Shown one piece after another: positions 54,074 through 62,985 of a stretch of 64,000 bases of DNA; the first letter of the stretch is position 1, and each line of letters starts with the position of its first letter. The stretch lies in contig CAVWSN010000030.1 in assembly GCA_963757815.1 (NCBI GenBank), positions 124,001-188,000 on the forward strand. The letters are read 5' to 3'. The notes beneath the pieces are model-generated. The model saw only the letters and a program-made list of their open reading frames with translations, had not been told where the DNA came from and ran no database searches. A program made the translations under genes and the position numbers. Source of the DNA: JACVRW01 sp963757815. GTDB lineage: Bacteria > Actinomycetota > Thermoleophilia > Solirubrobacterales > Thermoleophilaceae.

Positions 54074-54959
54074 GGTCCTGCACGCGCTCTCGCCCGCCCG
54101 CCTGGCTCGCCGGCTGTGGCCACCGCTTCTGTTCCTGGCGATCCTGATCGGGCTCTGGGAGCTCGCGCTGGCGGTCGACTACGTGTCCGAGAGCATCCTG
54201 CCGCACCCGAAGGACATCGTGGTGTCGTTCTGGGAGCTCATAAGGAGCGACTTCGTCTGGGACGACATCGGCGCGACGCTGTGGGAGGCGGTGGCCGGGT
54301 TCTTCCTCGGCTCCGCGCTCGGCCTGGCGCTCGCGATTCCCTCGGGCCTCTCGCCCACCATGCGGCAGATGCTCGGTCCGTACGCGGTGGCGCTGCAGGT
54401 GACGCCGCGGATCGCGATTGCGCCGCTGATCATCGCGTGGGCCGGCTTCGGATACAGCTCGAAGATCTGGATCGCGGCGATCATCGCGTTCTTCCCCGTC
54501 TATGTGAACGCGCTGACCGGCATCATCACGGTGGACGAGGACGCGCGCGAGATGTTCCGCTCGCTCGGCGCCAGCAGGTGGCAGACCTTCATGCACCTGA
54601 TGGTCCCCGGCTCGCTGCCGGTCATGTTCGCCGGACTGAAGACAGCGGCGGGCCTGTCACTCGTCGGAGCGGTGGTGGGCGAGTTCATCTCGGCTGAACG
54701 CGGTCTCGGCGTGCTCGTCCAGCAGTTCTCGAGCCAGCTCGCGATCGCCGACGCGTTCGCCGTGATCCTGATGCTGATGTTCCTCGGGCTGCTGCTGTAC
54801 GGCGCGATGGAATGGCTCGAGCGAACCACGGTCTTCTGGCTTCACGATGGCCGGCTCGCGGCGCGGTCGCGACGCCGCGCCGCGCGAGCCGAAAAGAAGT
54901 TGGCGCGCGAGGGACGCGTGCCTTCGGGGCCGCGTCCGACGCTGGTGGGGCGACGTTGA
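54063..54959 (+). CDS. ABC transporter permease (SsuC/TauC type)
   Basis: 298 residues, six membrane helices. N-terminus PPLLFLAILIGLWELALAVDYVSESILPHPKDIVVSF is typical of nitrate/sulfonate/thiamine-precursor permeases. The EAA loop that contacts the ATPase is DEDAREMFRSLGASRWQTFMHLMVPGSLPVMFAGLKTAAGLSLVGAVVGEFI. The C-terminal 45 residues are strongly basic. It is translationally close to the ATPase (11-nt overlap). Confidence 0.92.
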   Translation: MTRKVLHALSPARLARRLWPPLLFLAILIGLWELALAVDYVSESILPHPKDIVVSFWELIRSDFVWDDIGATLWEAVAGFFLGSALGLALAIPSGLSPTMRQMLGPYAVALQVTPRIAIAPLIIAWAGFGYSSKIWIAAIIAFFPVYVNALTGIITVDEDAREMFRSLGASRWQTFMHLMVPGSLPVMFAGLKTAAGLSLVGAVVGEFISAERGLGVLVQQFSSQLAIADAFAVILMLMFLGLLLYGAMEWLERTTVFWLHDGRLAARSRRRAARAEKKLAREGRVPSGPRPTLVGRR

Positions 54960-55003
54960 AGCGGCAGCAAATGCATGGGCTCAGAACGAGGAGGGTGACG
55001 GGA

Positions 55004-56092
55004 GTGTTCAGCTTCAAGGCTGTACCGGCCGTACTGGCCGTCGCGGCGCTGGCCGTTGGCGCGGGCTGCGGCGATGACGATGACGACGGCGGCGGCGGTG
55101 GAGGCGGCGGCGACGGCGGCGGGACCCAGGAGATCGTCTACAACCTGCCCACACCGCCCTCGGTCTTGTTCTATCCCGCGCTCGTTGCCGAGGAGCTCGG
55201 CTTCTTCGAGGAGGAGGGGGTGAGTCCGGATCTGGCGCCGGCGGCTGAGGAGATCTCCGCCACGGCGTTCCTGGACAACGGCGACGCGGACGTCTCGTTC
55301 GCGGACGTGGACGAGATCATCCTCGCCCGCTCAAAGGGCGGCGAGCACGAGGCGATCTTCAGCCCGCAGCACACGAACACCGCCGGGATCGTCGTGCCCG
55401 AGGACAGCGACATCCAGGACATCTCGGGCGTCGCCGGCCAGAAAGTCGGGCTCGAGTCGGAGGAGAGCACCCGCTTCCTCGATGCGATGCTCGACTCCGC
55501 CGGCGTCCCGAAGGACGACGTGGAGACCGCGGTCGTCGGGACCAGCGGCGCGCTCGTCGCAAAGACGTTCGAGGACGGGGAGATCCAGGCCTACGTCGGC
55601 AATGCCTCGGACTTCACGGCGCTGTCCGCGAACGGCGTGGCGCTGCGGAACATCACGCCTGAGGACGTGGGACAGATCGACGGCAACCCGCTGGCGACCC
55701 TTCCCGGCACGCTGGACGAAAAGCGCGACGCGATCGTCGGCTTCCTTCGTGCGTGGGCGAAGGCTCAGCACGTGGGCCAGGTGAACCGCGAGGTCGTCGA
55801 GCAGATCGCACGCGAGAAGGTGCCGGCCGAGTGGCGCAACGAGGCGAGCGGCGAGGCCGCGCTCGATCTGGCGATCGAGCTCATGAAGCCGGACGATCCC
55901 GACCGGATCGGTGACCTGCGCCCCGACGTGTGGGAGACCGGCCAGGATGTGCTCGTGCGCTCGGGCGTGATCGAGGAGGGCGACAAGATCGACGTTCAGG
56001 AGGCCCTCAACGACGAGCTGATCACCGAGATCAACGATTGGGACCGGGCTGAGGTCGAGGCGGCTGCGGAGGAGTACGCCGGGGGGTCGTAG
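55004..56092 (+). CDS. ABC transporter substrate-binding lipoprotein, SsuA/THI5-like
   Basis: 362 residues from GTG 55004, chosen for AGGAGGG (54989-54995) 8 nt upstream and the clean signal peptide FSFKAVPAVLAVAALAVGAGC; in-frame TTG 54956 and ATG 54971 are alternatives. The lipobox Cys is followed by Gly-Asp5-Gly8. The mature fold is NMT1/THI5-like: PSVLFYPALVAEELGFFEEEGVSPDLAPA, LDNGDADVSFADVDEIILARSKGG, VVGTSGALVAKTFEDGEIQAYVGN. These bind thiamine-pyrimidine precursors, sulfonates, nitrate or aromatic acids; ligand undetermined. Confidence 0.9.
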   Translation: MFSFKAVPAVLAVAALAVGAGCGDDDDDGGGGGGGGDGGGTQEIVYNLPTPPSVLFYPALVAEELGFFEEEGVSPDLAPAAEEISATAFLDNGDADVSFADVDEIILARSKGGEHEAIFSPQHTNTAGIVVPEDSDIQDISGVAGQKVGLESEESTRFLDAMLDSAGVPKDDVETAVVGTSGALVAKTFEDGEIQAYVGNASDFTALSANGVALRNITPEDVGQIDGNPLATLPGTLDEKRDAIVGFLRAWAKAQHVGQVNREVVEQIAREKVPAEWRNEASGEAALDLAIELMKPDDPDRIGDLRPDVWETGQDVLVRSGVIEEGDKIDVQEALNDELITEINDWDRAEVEAAAEEYAGGS

Positions 56093-56102
56093 GGGGAGGC
56101 GT

Positions 56103-56150
56103 CCGGCAGCGGGAGCCCGGCCGGCGACGGCCGGGCTCCGCCGCTGCCGG
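56103..56150 (+). terminator. Long terminator hairpin
   Basis: A 12-bp inner stem (56112-56123 with 56128-56139, loop GCGA) extends by 9 bp (56103-56111 with 56142-56150) past a 2-nt bulge. It starts 11 nt after the binding-protein stop and precedes a new promoter, so it ends the first importer operon. No U-run follows. Confidence 0.75.
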
Positions 56151-56167
56151 CGGGCTCGGCGACCTGC

Positions 56168-56222
56168 TTGACAAGCATCTCGGCGCGGCGATAGGCTGCA
56201 CACGATTGCAGCAAACGTTTGC
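56168..56222 (+). promoter_or_regulatory. Second importer promoter with tandem LacI operators
   Basis: TTGACA (56168-56173), 18-nt spacer, TAGGCT (56192-56197), then GCACACGATTGC (56198-56209) and the perfect palindrome GCAAACGTTTGC (56211-56222). Same design as 53141-53198. Confidence 0.7.
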
Positions 56223-56251
56223 AGGGCTGCCCAACAGGCGGAGGAGGGCAC

Positions 56252-57510
56252 ATGCAGAAGCTTCGTTGGCTCGGTCTCGTACTGCTGGCCGTGGCCATTC
56301 TCGTAGCGGCCGGCTGCGGTGACGATGACGACGACGGCGGGGGCGGAGGCGGAGGGCGGAGAAGCCAGTGGTGAGCCGGTCAAGGTCGGCGCCTCGCTGC
56401 CGCTGACCGGAGAGTTCGCGGAGCCCGGCAAGGCGGCAAAGCAGGGCTACGAGGTCTGGGAGGCAATGGTCAACGAGCAGGGCGGCCTCATCGACGGGCG
56501 CCCGGTGGAGATGGTCATCAAGGACGACCAGAGCAACCAGAACACGATCGTGGCCGACTACAACGCCCTGATCAGCCGCGACCAGGTGGACCTTCTGCTT
56601 GGGACCTTCTCCTCGCTGCTGAACCTGCCGGCGTCCGCGGTGGCCGAGCGCAACCGAATGCTCTACGTCGAGCCGGCCGGCGGCGCGCCGGAGCTGTTCG
56701 ATCGCGGCTTCAAGTACCTCTTCTTCGCGCAGCAGGCGACGGCCGACAAGCAGGGTGAGGTCTGGGCGAACTACATCGCCGAGCTGCCCGAGGGAGAGCG
56801 CCCGAAGACGGCCGCCTACCCGACGCTCGACGACCCGTTCGCGCAGCCGACCTCCGAGGGAATCGAGGCGATCCTCAAGCCGGCCGGGCATCGAGACGGT
56901 CTATCGCGAGACGTACACGATCGACAACCCCAACCTCGACGGCATCGCGAACGCGCTCAAGTCGAGGAACCCGGACCTCGTCGTGCACGGCGCGACCTTC
57001 GAGGACGGGGTGGGCATGGTCCGCGCGCTTCGGAAGGCCGACTTCACGCCGAAGATGCTCTATCAGACGACCGCCCCGTCGCTCGGGGACCAGTACTCCG
57101 GTGCGATCGGCAAGGAGACGACCGAGGGCATCTTCTACGGGGTGAGCCACTCGAAGGAGGCGGCGACGCCGGGCAACCAGGAGTTCGTCGCGAAGTACCG
57201 CGAGATGTTCGGCGGCACCGAGGTGCCGGAGGACGCGGCCGACGCGTACGCGACGGCGCAGGTACTTCAGGCGGCAGTGGACGGGGTGGGCACGATCGAC
57301 CGCGACCGCCAGCTCGAGCTCGCCGACTGGCTGCGCGAGAACACGGTCGACACGATCCTCGGCCCGCTGAGCTGGGACGAGCAGGGCCGCCCGGAGGGCG
57401 AGTTCCTCGTCGGCCAGTGGCAGAGCGGCGTCCCGGAGATCATCCTGCCTGAGGATGCCGCCACCTCGGACAAGATCATCCCGGGATGGCAGCCGGACGG
57501 CGCCGGGTAA
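56252..57510 (+). CDS. ABC substrate-binding lipoprotein, amide/Liv type, with two frame changes
   Basis: About 418 residues over three frames. ATG 56252 follows GGAGGAGGG by 3 nt; signal peptide RWLGLVLLAVAILVAAGC with lipobox Cys, then Gly-Asp5 and a Gly run. Inside the Gly run (about 56335-56365) the frame changes to GEPVKVGASLPLTGEFAEPGKAAKQGYEVWEAMVNEQGG and VDLLLGTFSSLLNLPASAVAERNRMLYVEP. Near 56878-56885 it changes again, continuing IETVYRETYTIDNPNLDGIANALKSRNPDLVVHGA to the end. Either sequence error or, for the first site, slippage in a repeat. It should bind the ligand of the next LivH/LivMG/LivF transporter. Confidence 0.85.
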
Positions 57511-57530
57511 CAGGACGGGGGTAGGCAATA

Positions 57531-57562
57531 CCGCGCGGAGCCTTCGTTCTGGCTCCGCGCGG
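57531..57562 (+). terminator. Intercistronic hairpin between binding protein and livH
   Basis: CCGCGCGGAGCC (57531-57542) and its exact complement (57551-57562) with an 8-nt loop, 20 nt after the binding-protein stop. It resembles the hairpin at the same place in the other Liv operon and probably lowers read-through or protects the upstream mRNA. Confidence 0.7.
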
Positions 57563-57585
57563 AGCCGCCCAGACAGGCGCGACCA

Positions 57586-58470
57586 GTGACCGAGTTCCTT
57601 CAGGCGCTCATTCTCGGCCTCCTCATCGGCGGCGTGTATGCGCTGCTCGCGTCGGGCCTCACGCTGATCTTCGGCGTGATGAACGTGATCAACATCGCCC
57701 AGGGGGCGTTTCTCATCCTCGCCGCCTTCGTCACCTGGTCGCTCTGGCGCGCGATCGGGCTTGACCCGCTGGCGGCGATCGTCGTGCTGACGCCGCTCAT
57801 GTTCGCCTTCGGCTGGCTTCTCTACAACGCCACGATCCGGCCGATACGAAGGGCGCCGCCCGCTGCCTCGGTGCTGCTGACGTTCGGGCTGGCGCTGTTC
57901 CTCGAGGGCATCATGGGCGTGATCTGGGGCAACACGTCCCACTCGGTCCGTCCGGGCTACTTCACCGAGAGCTTCCAGATCGGCGAGCTCTTCCTCCCGA
58001 AGGCGCAGGTGTACGGCGGGCTTGTCGCGATCGTGGTGCTGACCTCGCTCTACCTGGTACTCACCCGCAGCTGGCTCGGGCGCGCGATCCGCGCGAGCGC
58101 GGTTAACCCGCAGGGAGCCGAGCTCGTCGGCGTGAACGTGGCCTCGGTGGCCGCGCTCACCTTTGCGATCGGCGTTGCCAGCGCCGGGGCCGGCGGGGCT
58201 ATCGCAAGCGTGCTCTACCCGTTCCTGCCGGGCTCCCACTACCAGTGGATCGCGCGGCTGCTCGGCATCATCGTCCTGGGAGGGATGGGGAGCCTGCCGG
58301 GCGCGGTAATCGGCGCGCTCTGCCTGGGCGTGGCCGAGCTCATGACGGTCACCTACATCGGTCCGGAGTGGGCAACCGGCGTGCCCTACGTGTTCGTGTT
58401 CATCGTGCTGCTGCTGAGGCCGCAGGGCCTCATGGGCACGCGGCTGCGCCAGGACGTGGCCACCACATGA
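57586..58470 (+). CDS. Liv-type ABC transporter permease LivH
   Basis: 294 residues, the usual LivH size, eight helices. LLIGGVYALLASGLTLIFGVMNVINIAQGAFLILAAFV is the signature; RSWLGRAIRASAVNPQGAELVGVNVASVAALTFAIGVASAGAGGAI is the coupling region. No clear Shine-Dalgarno sequence; it follows the hairpin by 23 nt. ATGA overlap with the fused livMG. Confidence 0.93.
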   Translation: MTEFLQALILGLLIGGVYALLASGLTLIFGVMNVINIAQGAFLILAAFVTWSLWRAIGLDPLAAIVVLTPLMFAFGWLLYNATIRPIRRAPPAASVLLTFGLALFLEGIMGVIWGNTSHSVRPGYFTESFQIGELFLPKAQVYGGLVAIVVLTSLYLVLTRSWLGRAIRASAVNPQGAELVGVNVASVAALTFAIGVASAGAGGAIASVLYPFLPGSHYQWIARLLGIIVLGGMGSLPGAVIGALCLGVAELMTVTYIGPEWATGVPYVFVFIVLLLRPQGLMGTRLRQDVATT

Positions 58471-60344
58471 CGGACGTGGGGACCACCGCGGTCGCGGAGG
58501 GGACGCTCAAGGGCGGGGGCGGCCCGCCTGCGCGCGCACCGTCGAAGGCGCTGCGCTCGCCCTGGACGGCGCTGATAGCCCTGGCGATCCTGCTCGTCGC
58601 CGTCTTCCCGGTCCTCTCCGACGACCTCTACTACCAGAACATGTTCATCCTCTCGATGGTCTTCGCCATCGGGGCGGTGGGGCTGAACATCATCACCGGC
58701 TACGCCGGCTACGTCTCCCTCGGCCAAGGCGCGTTCGTCGGGCTCGGCGCCTACACGGTCGGCATCTGCGTCACTGACATCGGCGGCTCGCCGTGGGTCT
58801 GGGTTCCGGTCGCCGGCCTGGTCGCCGCCGCGGTGGCGGCGCTGCTCGGCGTGGTGGCGATGCGCGCCCGCGGCCACGCGTTCGTGATCCTGACGATCGC
58901 GTTCCTGTTCCTGGTGCAGCTGCTCGCGACCAACTGGGACGAGCTGACGAACGGCACAGGCGGCATCACGCTGCCGATTCCGACCTGGAGCGTCGAGTAC
59001 CAGTACTGGCCCTTCTACTACTCGCTGATGGGCCTGCTCGCCGTGTCGCTCCTGGCCTCGTGGTGGATCCGGCGCAACAAGTTCGGGATGGGCCTGATCG
59101 CGATCCGCGAGGACGAGGACAAGGCGGCTACGGTGGGCGTGAGCACGCCGACCTACAAGATCCTCGCGTTCGCCGCCAGCGCCGTGTTCGTGGGGATGGC
59201 CGGCGGCATCTACGGCTACTACATCAGCTTCATCGACCCGCTCGGGATGTTCAACATCCTGCTCAGCGTCCAGATCATCCTGTCGCTGCTGCTCGGCGGA
59301 CGGGCGACGCTCTGGGGCCCGGTGCTCGGCGCGTTCATCATCGAGTGGCTCAACGAGACCAGCAACAACGAGTTCGGCGGAGGCAACGCGCGGCTGCTGA
59401 TCTTCGGGGGCCTGCTCGCCCTCGTGGTGCTGTTCCTGCCCAACGGGATCATCCCCACGGCGGGCGGCTGGATCGAGCGCTGGCGTACGCGCGGCAAGGC
59501 CGGGCTCGCGGGAGAGCGGCTGACCGGCATCGATCTGCGCGAGCGTGCGGCGCCGGTGCCCGCGGCGCCTCCGGCCTCGGCCAGAGCGCTGCTCGAGGTC
59601 AAGGGCCTCGCGAAGAGCTTCGGCGGCGTGCGTGCCGTCGAGGACGCCTCCTTCGCCGTGCCGGAGGGTTCGATCACGGCGCTGATCGGTCCGAACGGCT
59701 CGGGAAAGACGACCGTCTTCAACCTGATCGGCGGCACGATGGCGCCCGACGCCGGGGAGGTTTGGTTCGACGGGCGGCGGATCGACCGCAAGCCGCCATG
59801 GAAGCGCGCACACCTCGGCATCGGCCGGACCTTCCAGATCACCCGGCTGTTCGGCGACATGACCGTGCTCGAGAACGTCGTGGCGCCGCTGCGCGAATTC
59901 CACCTCGGGCTGCTGGGGGCGGACGCCGTCTCGGGCCCCGAGGCGCGGCGCGCCGAGGAGCTGCTCGACTTCGTGGGCATGCGCAAGTACCGCGACGTGC
60001 GGGCGTCCGCGCTCTCCTACGGCCAGCAGAAGCTCCTCGAGCTGGCCCAGATCCTGATGCTGGACCCGAAGCTGATCATGCTCGACGAGCCGGCCGGTGG
60101 CATCAACCCGACGCTGATCGAGCGAATCGGCGAGACGATCCGCGAGCTGAACTCGCGCGGCAAGACGTTCCTGATCGTCGAGCACAACATGCCGTTCGTG
60201 CTCGGCCTGTGCAACCCGGTCCTGGTGCTCGCGCGCGGGCGCACGATCGCGAGCGGTTCCCCCGCTGAGGTCCAGCACGACCCCGACGTCCTCGACGCGT
60301 ATCTCGGCGAGGACTTCCGTCTCGAGCAGCCGGTGGGGGCATGA
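58467..60344 (+). CDS. LivM-LivG fusion: permease plus ATPase
   Basis: 625 residues. Residues about 25-340 are LivM (FAIGAVGLNIITGYAGYVSLGQGAFVGLGAYTVG, MRARGHAFVILTIAFLFLVQLLATNW, GLIAIREDEDKAATVGVSTPTYKILAFAASAVFVGMAGG). After a Pro/Ala linker (VPAAPPASARA), residues about 375-620 are LivG: Walker A LIGPNGSGKTTVFNLIGG, GIGRTFQITRLFGDMTVLENV, signature ASALSYGQQKLLELAQILMLDPKLIMLDEPAGGI, switch VEHNMPFVLG. Such fusions occur in some amide/Liv transporters. The frame is intact. Confidence 0.94.
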   Translation: MTDVGTTAVAEGTLKGGGGPPARAPSKALRSPWTALIALAILLVAVFPVLSDDLYYQNMFILSMVFAIGAVGLNIITGYAGYVSLGQGAFVGLGAYTVGICVTDIGGSPWVWVPVAGLVAAAVAALLGVVAMRARGHAFVILTIAFLFLVQLLATNWDELTNGTGGITLPIPTWSVEYQYWPFYYSLMGLLAVSLLASWWIRRNKFGMGLIAIREDEDKAATVGVSTPTYKILAFAASAVFVGMAGGIYGYYISFIDPLGMFNILLSVQIILSLLLGGRATLWGPVLGAFIIEWLNETSNNEFGGGNARLLIFGGLLALVVLFLPNGIIPTAGGWIERWRTRGKAGLAGERLTGIDLRERAAPVPAAPPASARALLEVKGLAKSFGGVRAVEDASFAVPEGSITALIGPNGSGKTTVFNLIGGTMAPDAGEVWFDGRRIDRKPPWKRAHLGIGRTFQITRLFGDMTVLENVVAPLREFHLGLLGADAVSGPEARRAEELLDFVGMRKYRDVRASALSYGQQKLLELAQILMLDPKLIMLDEPAGGINPTLIERIGETIRELNSRGKTFLIVEHNMPFVLGLCNPVLVLARGRTIASGSPAEVQHDPDVLDAYLGEDFRLEQPVGA

Positions 60345-60345
60345 G

Positions 60346-61098
60346 GTGCTGAAGCTGACCGATGTGTACGCCGGCTACGGCGGCGGCGACGTGCTCCAGG
60401 GGGTGGAGCTCGACGTGCCGGAGGGATCGGTGTGCTGCATCGTGGGACCGAACGGCGCGGGAAAGTCCACCGTGCTGCGAGCGGTCAGCGGCCTGCTCCA
60501 GCCGCGCAAGGGCGACGTTCAGCTCGACGGTCAGTCGATCTCCGGCCTGCATCCATCGCGCATCCTCGCCCTGGGCATCTCCCAGGTGCCGCAGTCGAAC
60601 GCGCTGTTCCCGGGGCTGACCGTCAAGGAGAACGTGCTGATGGGGGCATACATCCAGCGCCGCGACAAGAAGCTGCTCCAGAAGCGCTACGACTCCGTCG
60701 CGGAGCTCTTCCCGGTCATCCGGGAGCGGGCGGATGACCGCGCCGGCAACCTCTCGGGTGGCCAGCGCAGGATGGTGGAGTTCGGTCGCTCGCTGATGCT
60801 GGAGCCGAAGCTCGTCCTGCTGGATGAGCCGTCACTCGGGCTCGACCCGAAGGCGCTCAAGAACGTGTGGGAGTCGATCAAGGTGATGGTCGAGGCCGGC
60901 AAGACCGTCCTGCTCGTTGAGCAGAACGTGCGCTTCGGGCTGCGGCTCGCGAAGCAGGGGGTGGTCATGGAGAGCGGTCGTGTGCTGCTCACCGGGGAGG
61001 CCGACGCGGTCCTGAAGAACCCCGAGATGGCCGCGCTCTACTTCGGCGGGACCGTCGAGCAGGCAAAGGACCAGAAGAAGCCCGTGGCGCGGGCGTGA
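60346..61098 (+). CDS. Liv-type ABC transporter ATPase LivF
   Basis: 250 residues from GTG 60346, one base after the fused gene's stop. Walker A IVGPNGAGKSTVLRAVSGLL, Q-loop ISQVPQSNALFPGLTVKENVLMGAY, signature NLSGGQRRMVEFGRSLMLEPKLVLLDEPSLGLD, switch LVEQNVRFGLRLA. The usual LivF 'PEGR' is VPQSN here, an uncommon variant. GTGA overlap with the EamA gene. Confidence 0.93.
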   Translation: MLKLTDVYAGYGGGDVLQGVELDVPEGSVCCIVGPNGAGKSTVLRAVSGLLQPRKGDVQLDGQSISGLHPSRILALGISQVPQSNALFPGLTVKENVLMGAYIQRRDKKLLQKRYDSVAELFPVIRERADDRAGNLSGGQRRMVEFGRSLMLEPKLVLLDEPSLGLDPKALKNVWESIKVMVEAGKTVLLVEQNVRFGLRLAKQGVVMESGRVLLTGEADAVLKNPEMAALYFGGTVEQAKDQKKPVARA

Positions 61099-61976
61099 GC
61101 GGCGTCCTGTGGGCGACGGCATCGGGAATAGGGTTCGGCCTCTTCCAGAGCCTCAACCGGCGCGCGATCCGGGGCATCGAGGACCCGTACGTCTCGACGT
61201 TCCTCCAGCTGGCCGTGGCCACCGCGATCCTGGTGGCCGCGAGTCTCGCCTCGGAGGACCTGAGTCAGCTGGGGGACGCGAGCGGCGAGGCGATCGTGCT
61301 CTTCGCGCTCGCCGGGGTCATCCACTTCGTGCTCGGCTGGCTGCTCCTCAACGTGAGCCAGATGCGGATCGGCGCGTCACGCACGGCCCCGTTGATCACG
61401 CTCACGCCGCTGTTCGGGGTGGTGCTCGCGGCGCTGACGCTCGGGGAGTTGCCGAGCGCCGCCGCGCTCGCGGCCATAGCGCCGATCATGGTCGGGGCCT
61501 GGCTGCTCGCCAGCCGCGGCAGCGGACAGGTCGCGATCGAGCGCGACTCGATCTTCGCTTTTGGGACCGCGTTCATGTGGGCGCTCAGCGCGGTCCTGAC
61601 CGTCGAGGCGCTGGAGGGACTCGACTCGCCGCTGCTCGGTGTGACGCTGGGTCTGCTCGCGGCAACGGCCGTGCTGGGCGGCGCCCTGGCCGCGCGCGGC
61701 TCCCTGGGCGCGATCCGCTCGATCGCGCGCAACACGCTGGCGCTCAAGCTGTTCGCCGCGGTGCTGGTCGCGTTCGCCACCTGGTTCCGGCTGTTGGCGC
61801 TCGGCGAGACCGACGTGGCCGTGGTGCTGGCCACGAACCTGATCGGCGTGCCGATCACGCTCGTGCTCGCCCCGATCATGGTGGGCCGGCACCTCGAGCA
61901 GGCGGACGCCCGGGTGTGGCTCGGCGGGCTGCTCGTGGTCGCGGGCGTCCTGGCGCTGATCGCGATCGAGACGTGA
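61095..61976 (+). CDS. EamA-family (DMT) transporter
   Basis: 293 residues with ten membrane helices in two repeats (TASGIGFGLFQSLNRRAIRGIEDPYVSTFLQLAVATAIL and FGTAFMWALSAVLTVEALEGLDSPLLGVTLGLLAA), the EamA double domain. Position, GTGA-coupled between the importer and the amidohydrolase, suggests that it exports a pathway product or imports a related compound; inference only. Confidence 0.87.
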   Translation: MSGVLWATASGIGFGLFQSLNRRAIRGIEDPYVSTFLQLAVATAILVAASLASEDLSQLGDASGEAIVLFALAGVIHFVLGWLLLNVSQMRIGASRTAPLITLTPLFGVVLAALTLGELPSAAALAAIAPIMVGAWLLASRGSGQVAIERDSIFAFGTAFMWALSAVLTVEALEGLDSPLLGVTLGLLAATAVLGGALAARGSLGAIRSIARNTLALKLFAAVLVAFATWFRLLALGETDVAVVLATNLIGVPITLVLAPIMVGRHLEQADARVWLGGLLVVAGVLALIAIET

Positions 61977-61980
61977 GCGC

Positions 61981-62985
61981 ATGACCTTCGACGTGCACGC
62001 GCATGTGATCGTTCCGGAGATCACGGGCGACGAGCCTTGGCGCCCGCGCGTTTACAGAGACGACGCGGGAGCCCAGGTCGTGGAGATGGGGGGCAGGCAG
62101 ATCCGCGCCGCCATCGCCGAATTCGTCGACATCGACGGGATCCTCGCGGCCCAGGACGAGGCGGGTGTCGATCGCGTGCTGCTGTGCCCGTGGGTGCCGC
62201 TGCTCTACTACGACGCCGACCCGCACGAGGGGCTTCGCAGGGCGCGCATTCAGAACGATGCGCTCGCCGGGCTCGTGGCCGACCATCCCGAGCGCGTGGC
62301 CGCGCTCGGGGCGCTGCCGCTCCAGGACCCGGAGCTCGCGGCCGCTGAGCTTCACGCGCTCATGGACGCCGGCGTGCTGAGAGGCGTGGAGCTGGCGGCG
62401 AGCGTCCGCGGCGTGTTCCTCGGGGACGACCGTTTCGAGCCCTTCTGGGAGGCGGCCGAGGAGACCGGCGCCCTCGTCTTCATCCATCCCACGACACGCG
62501 GCTTCGACTCGCCGGCGTTCCAGGACTACTACCTCTGGAACACGGTGGCGAACCCGCTCGAGACCGCGACCACAGCGGCGCACATGGTCGTCGCCGGCGT
62601 GATGGAGCGCCACCCCGAGTTGCGCGTGCTGCTGGCGCACGGTGGCGGCGCGCTCCTCGCGGTGCGCGGGCGCATGCGGCACGCCCACGGCTTCCAGCCG
62701 CAGGCCAGGTCGCGCCTGCGCGAGCCGCCCGAGGACTCGATCAGGCGCTTCCATTTCGACACGCTGACGCATGACGAGGCGCTGCTGCGGGCGCTGATCG
62801 ACTACGCCGGGCCCGACCACGTGCTGCTCGGCTCCGACTATCCGTTCGACATGGGCGACGCCCGGCCGGTGGACACCGTGCGAGCGCTCGGGCTGGCGCC
62901 TGAGGTGGAGACGGCGATCCTCGCCGGCAATGCTGAGCGCCTTCTCGGACTCGAGCCGGTGCGCAGAGAGGAGACGATCCGATGA
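61981..62985 (+). CDS. Amidohydrolase_2 family enzyme, ACMSD-like
   Basis: 334 residues, TIM-barrel metal enzyme. Ligands visible: His6 and His8 (DVHAHVI), His169 (FIHPTTR), His220 (LLAHGGG) and Asp286 (LLGSDYPFDMG). The spacing of the last three resembles aminocarboxymuconate-semialdehyde decarboxylase, as recalled from its structure. The family (ACMSD, gamma-resorcylate decarboxylase and relatives) mainly decarboxylates or hydrates aromatic-derived acids without PLP, so an imported carboxylated ring or semialdehyde is a fair guess. ATGA overlap with the flavoenzyme. Confidence 0.88.
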   Translation: MTFDVHAHVIVPEITGDEPWRPRVYRDDAGAQVVEMGGRQIRAAIAEFVDIDGILAAQDEAGVDRVLLCPWVPLLYYDADPHEGLRRARIQNDALAGLVADHPERVAALGALPLQDPELAAAELHALMDAGVLRGVELAASVRGVFLGDDRFEPFWEAAEETGALVFIHPTTRGFDSPAFQDYYLWNTVANPLETATTAAHMVVAGVMERHPELRVLLAHGGGALLAVRGRMRHAHGFQPQARSRLREPPEDSIRRFHFDTLTHDEALLRALIDYAGPDHVLLGSDYPFDMGDARPVDTVRALGLAPEVETAILAGNAERLLGLEPVRREETIR

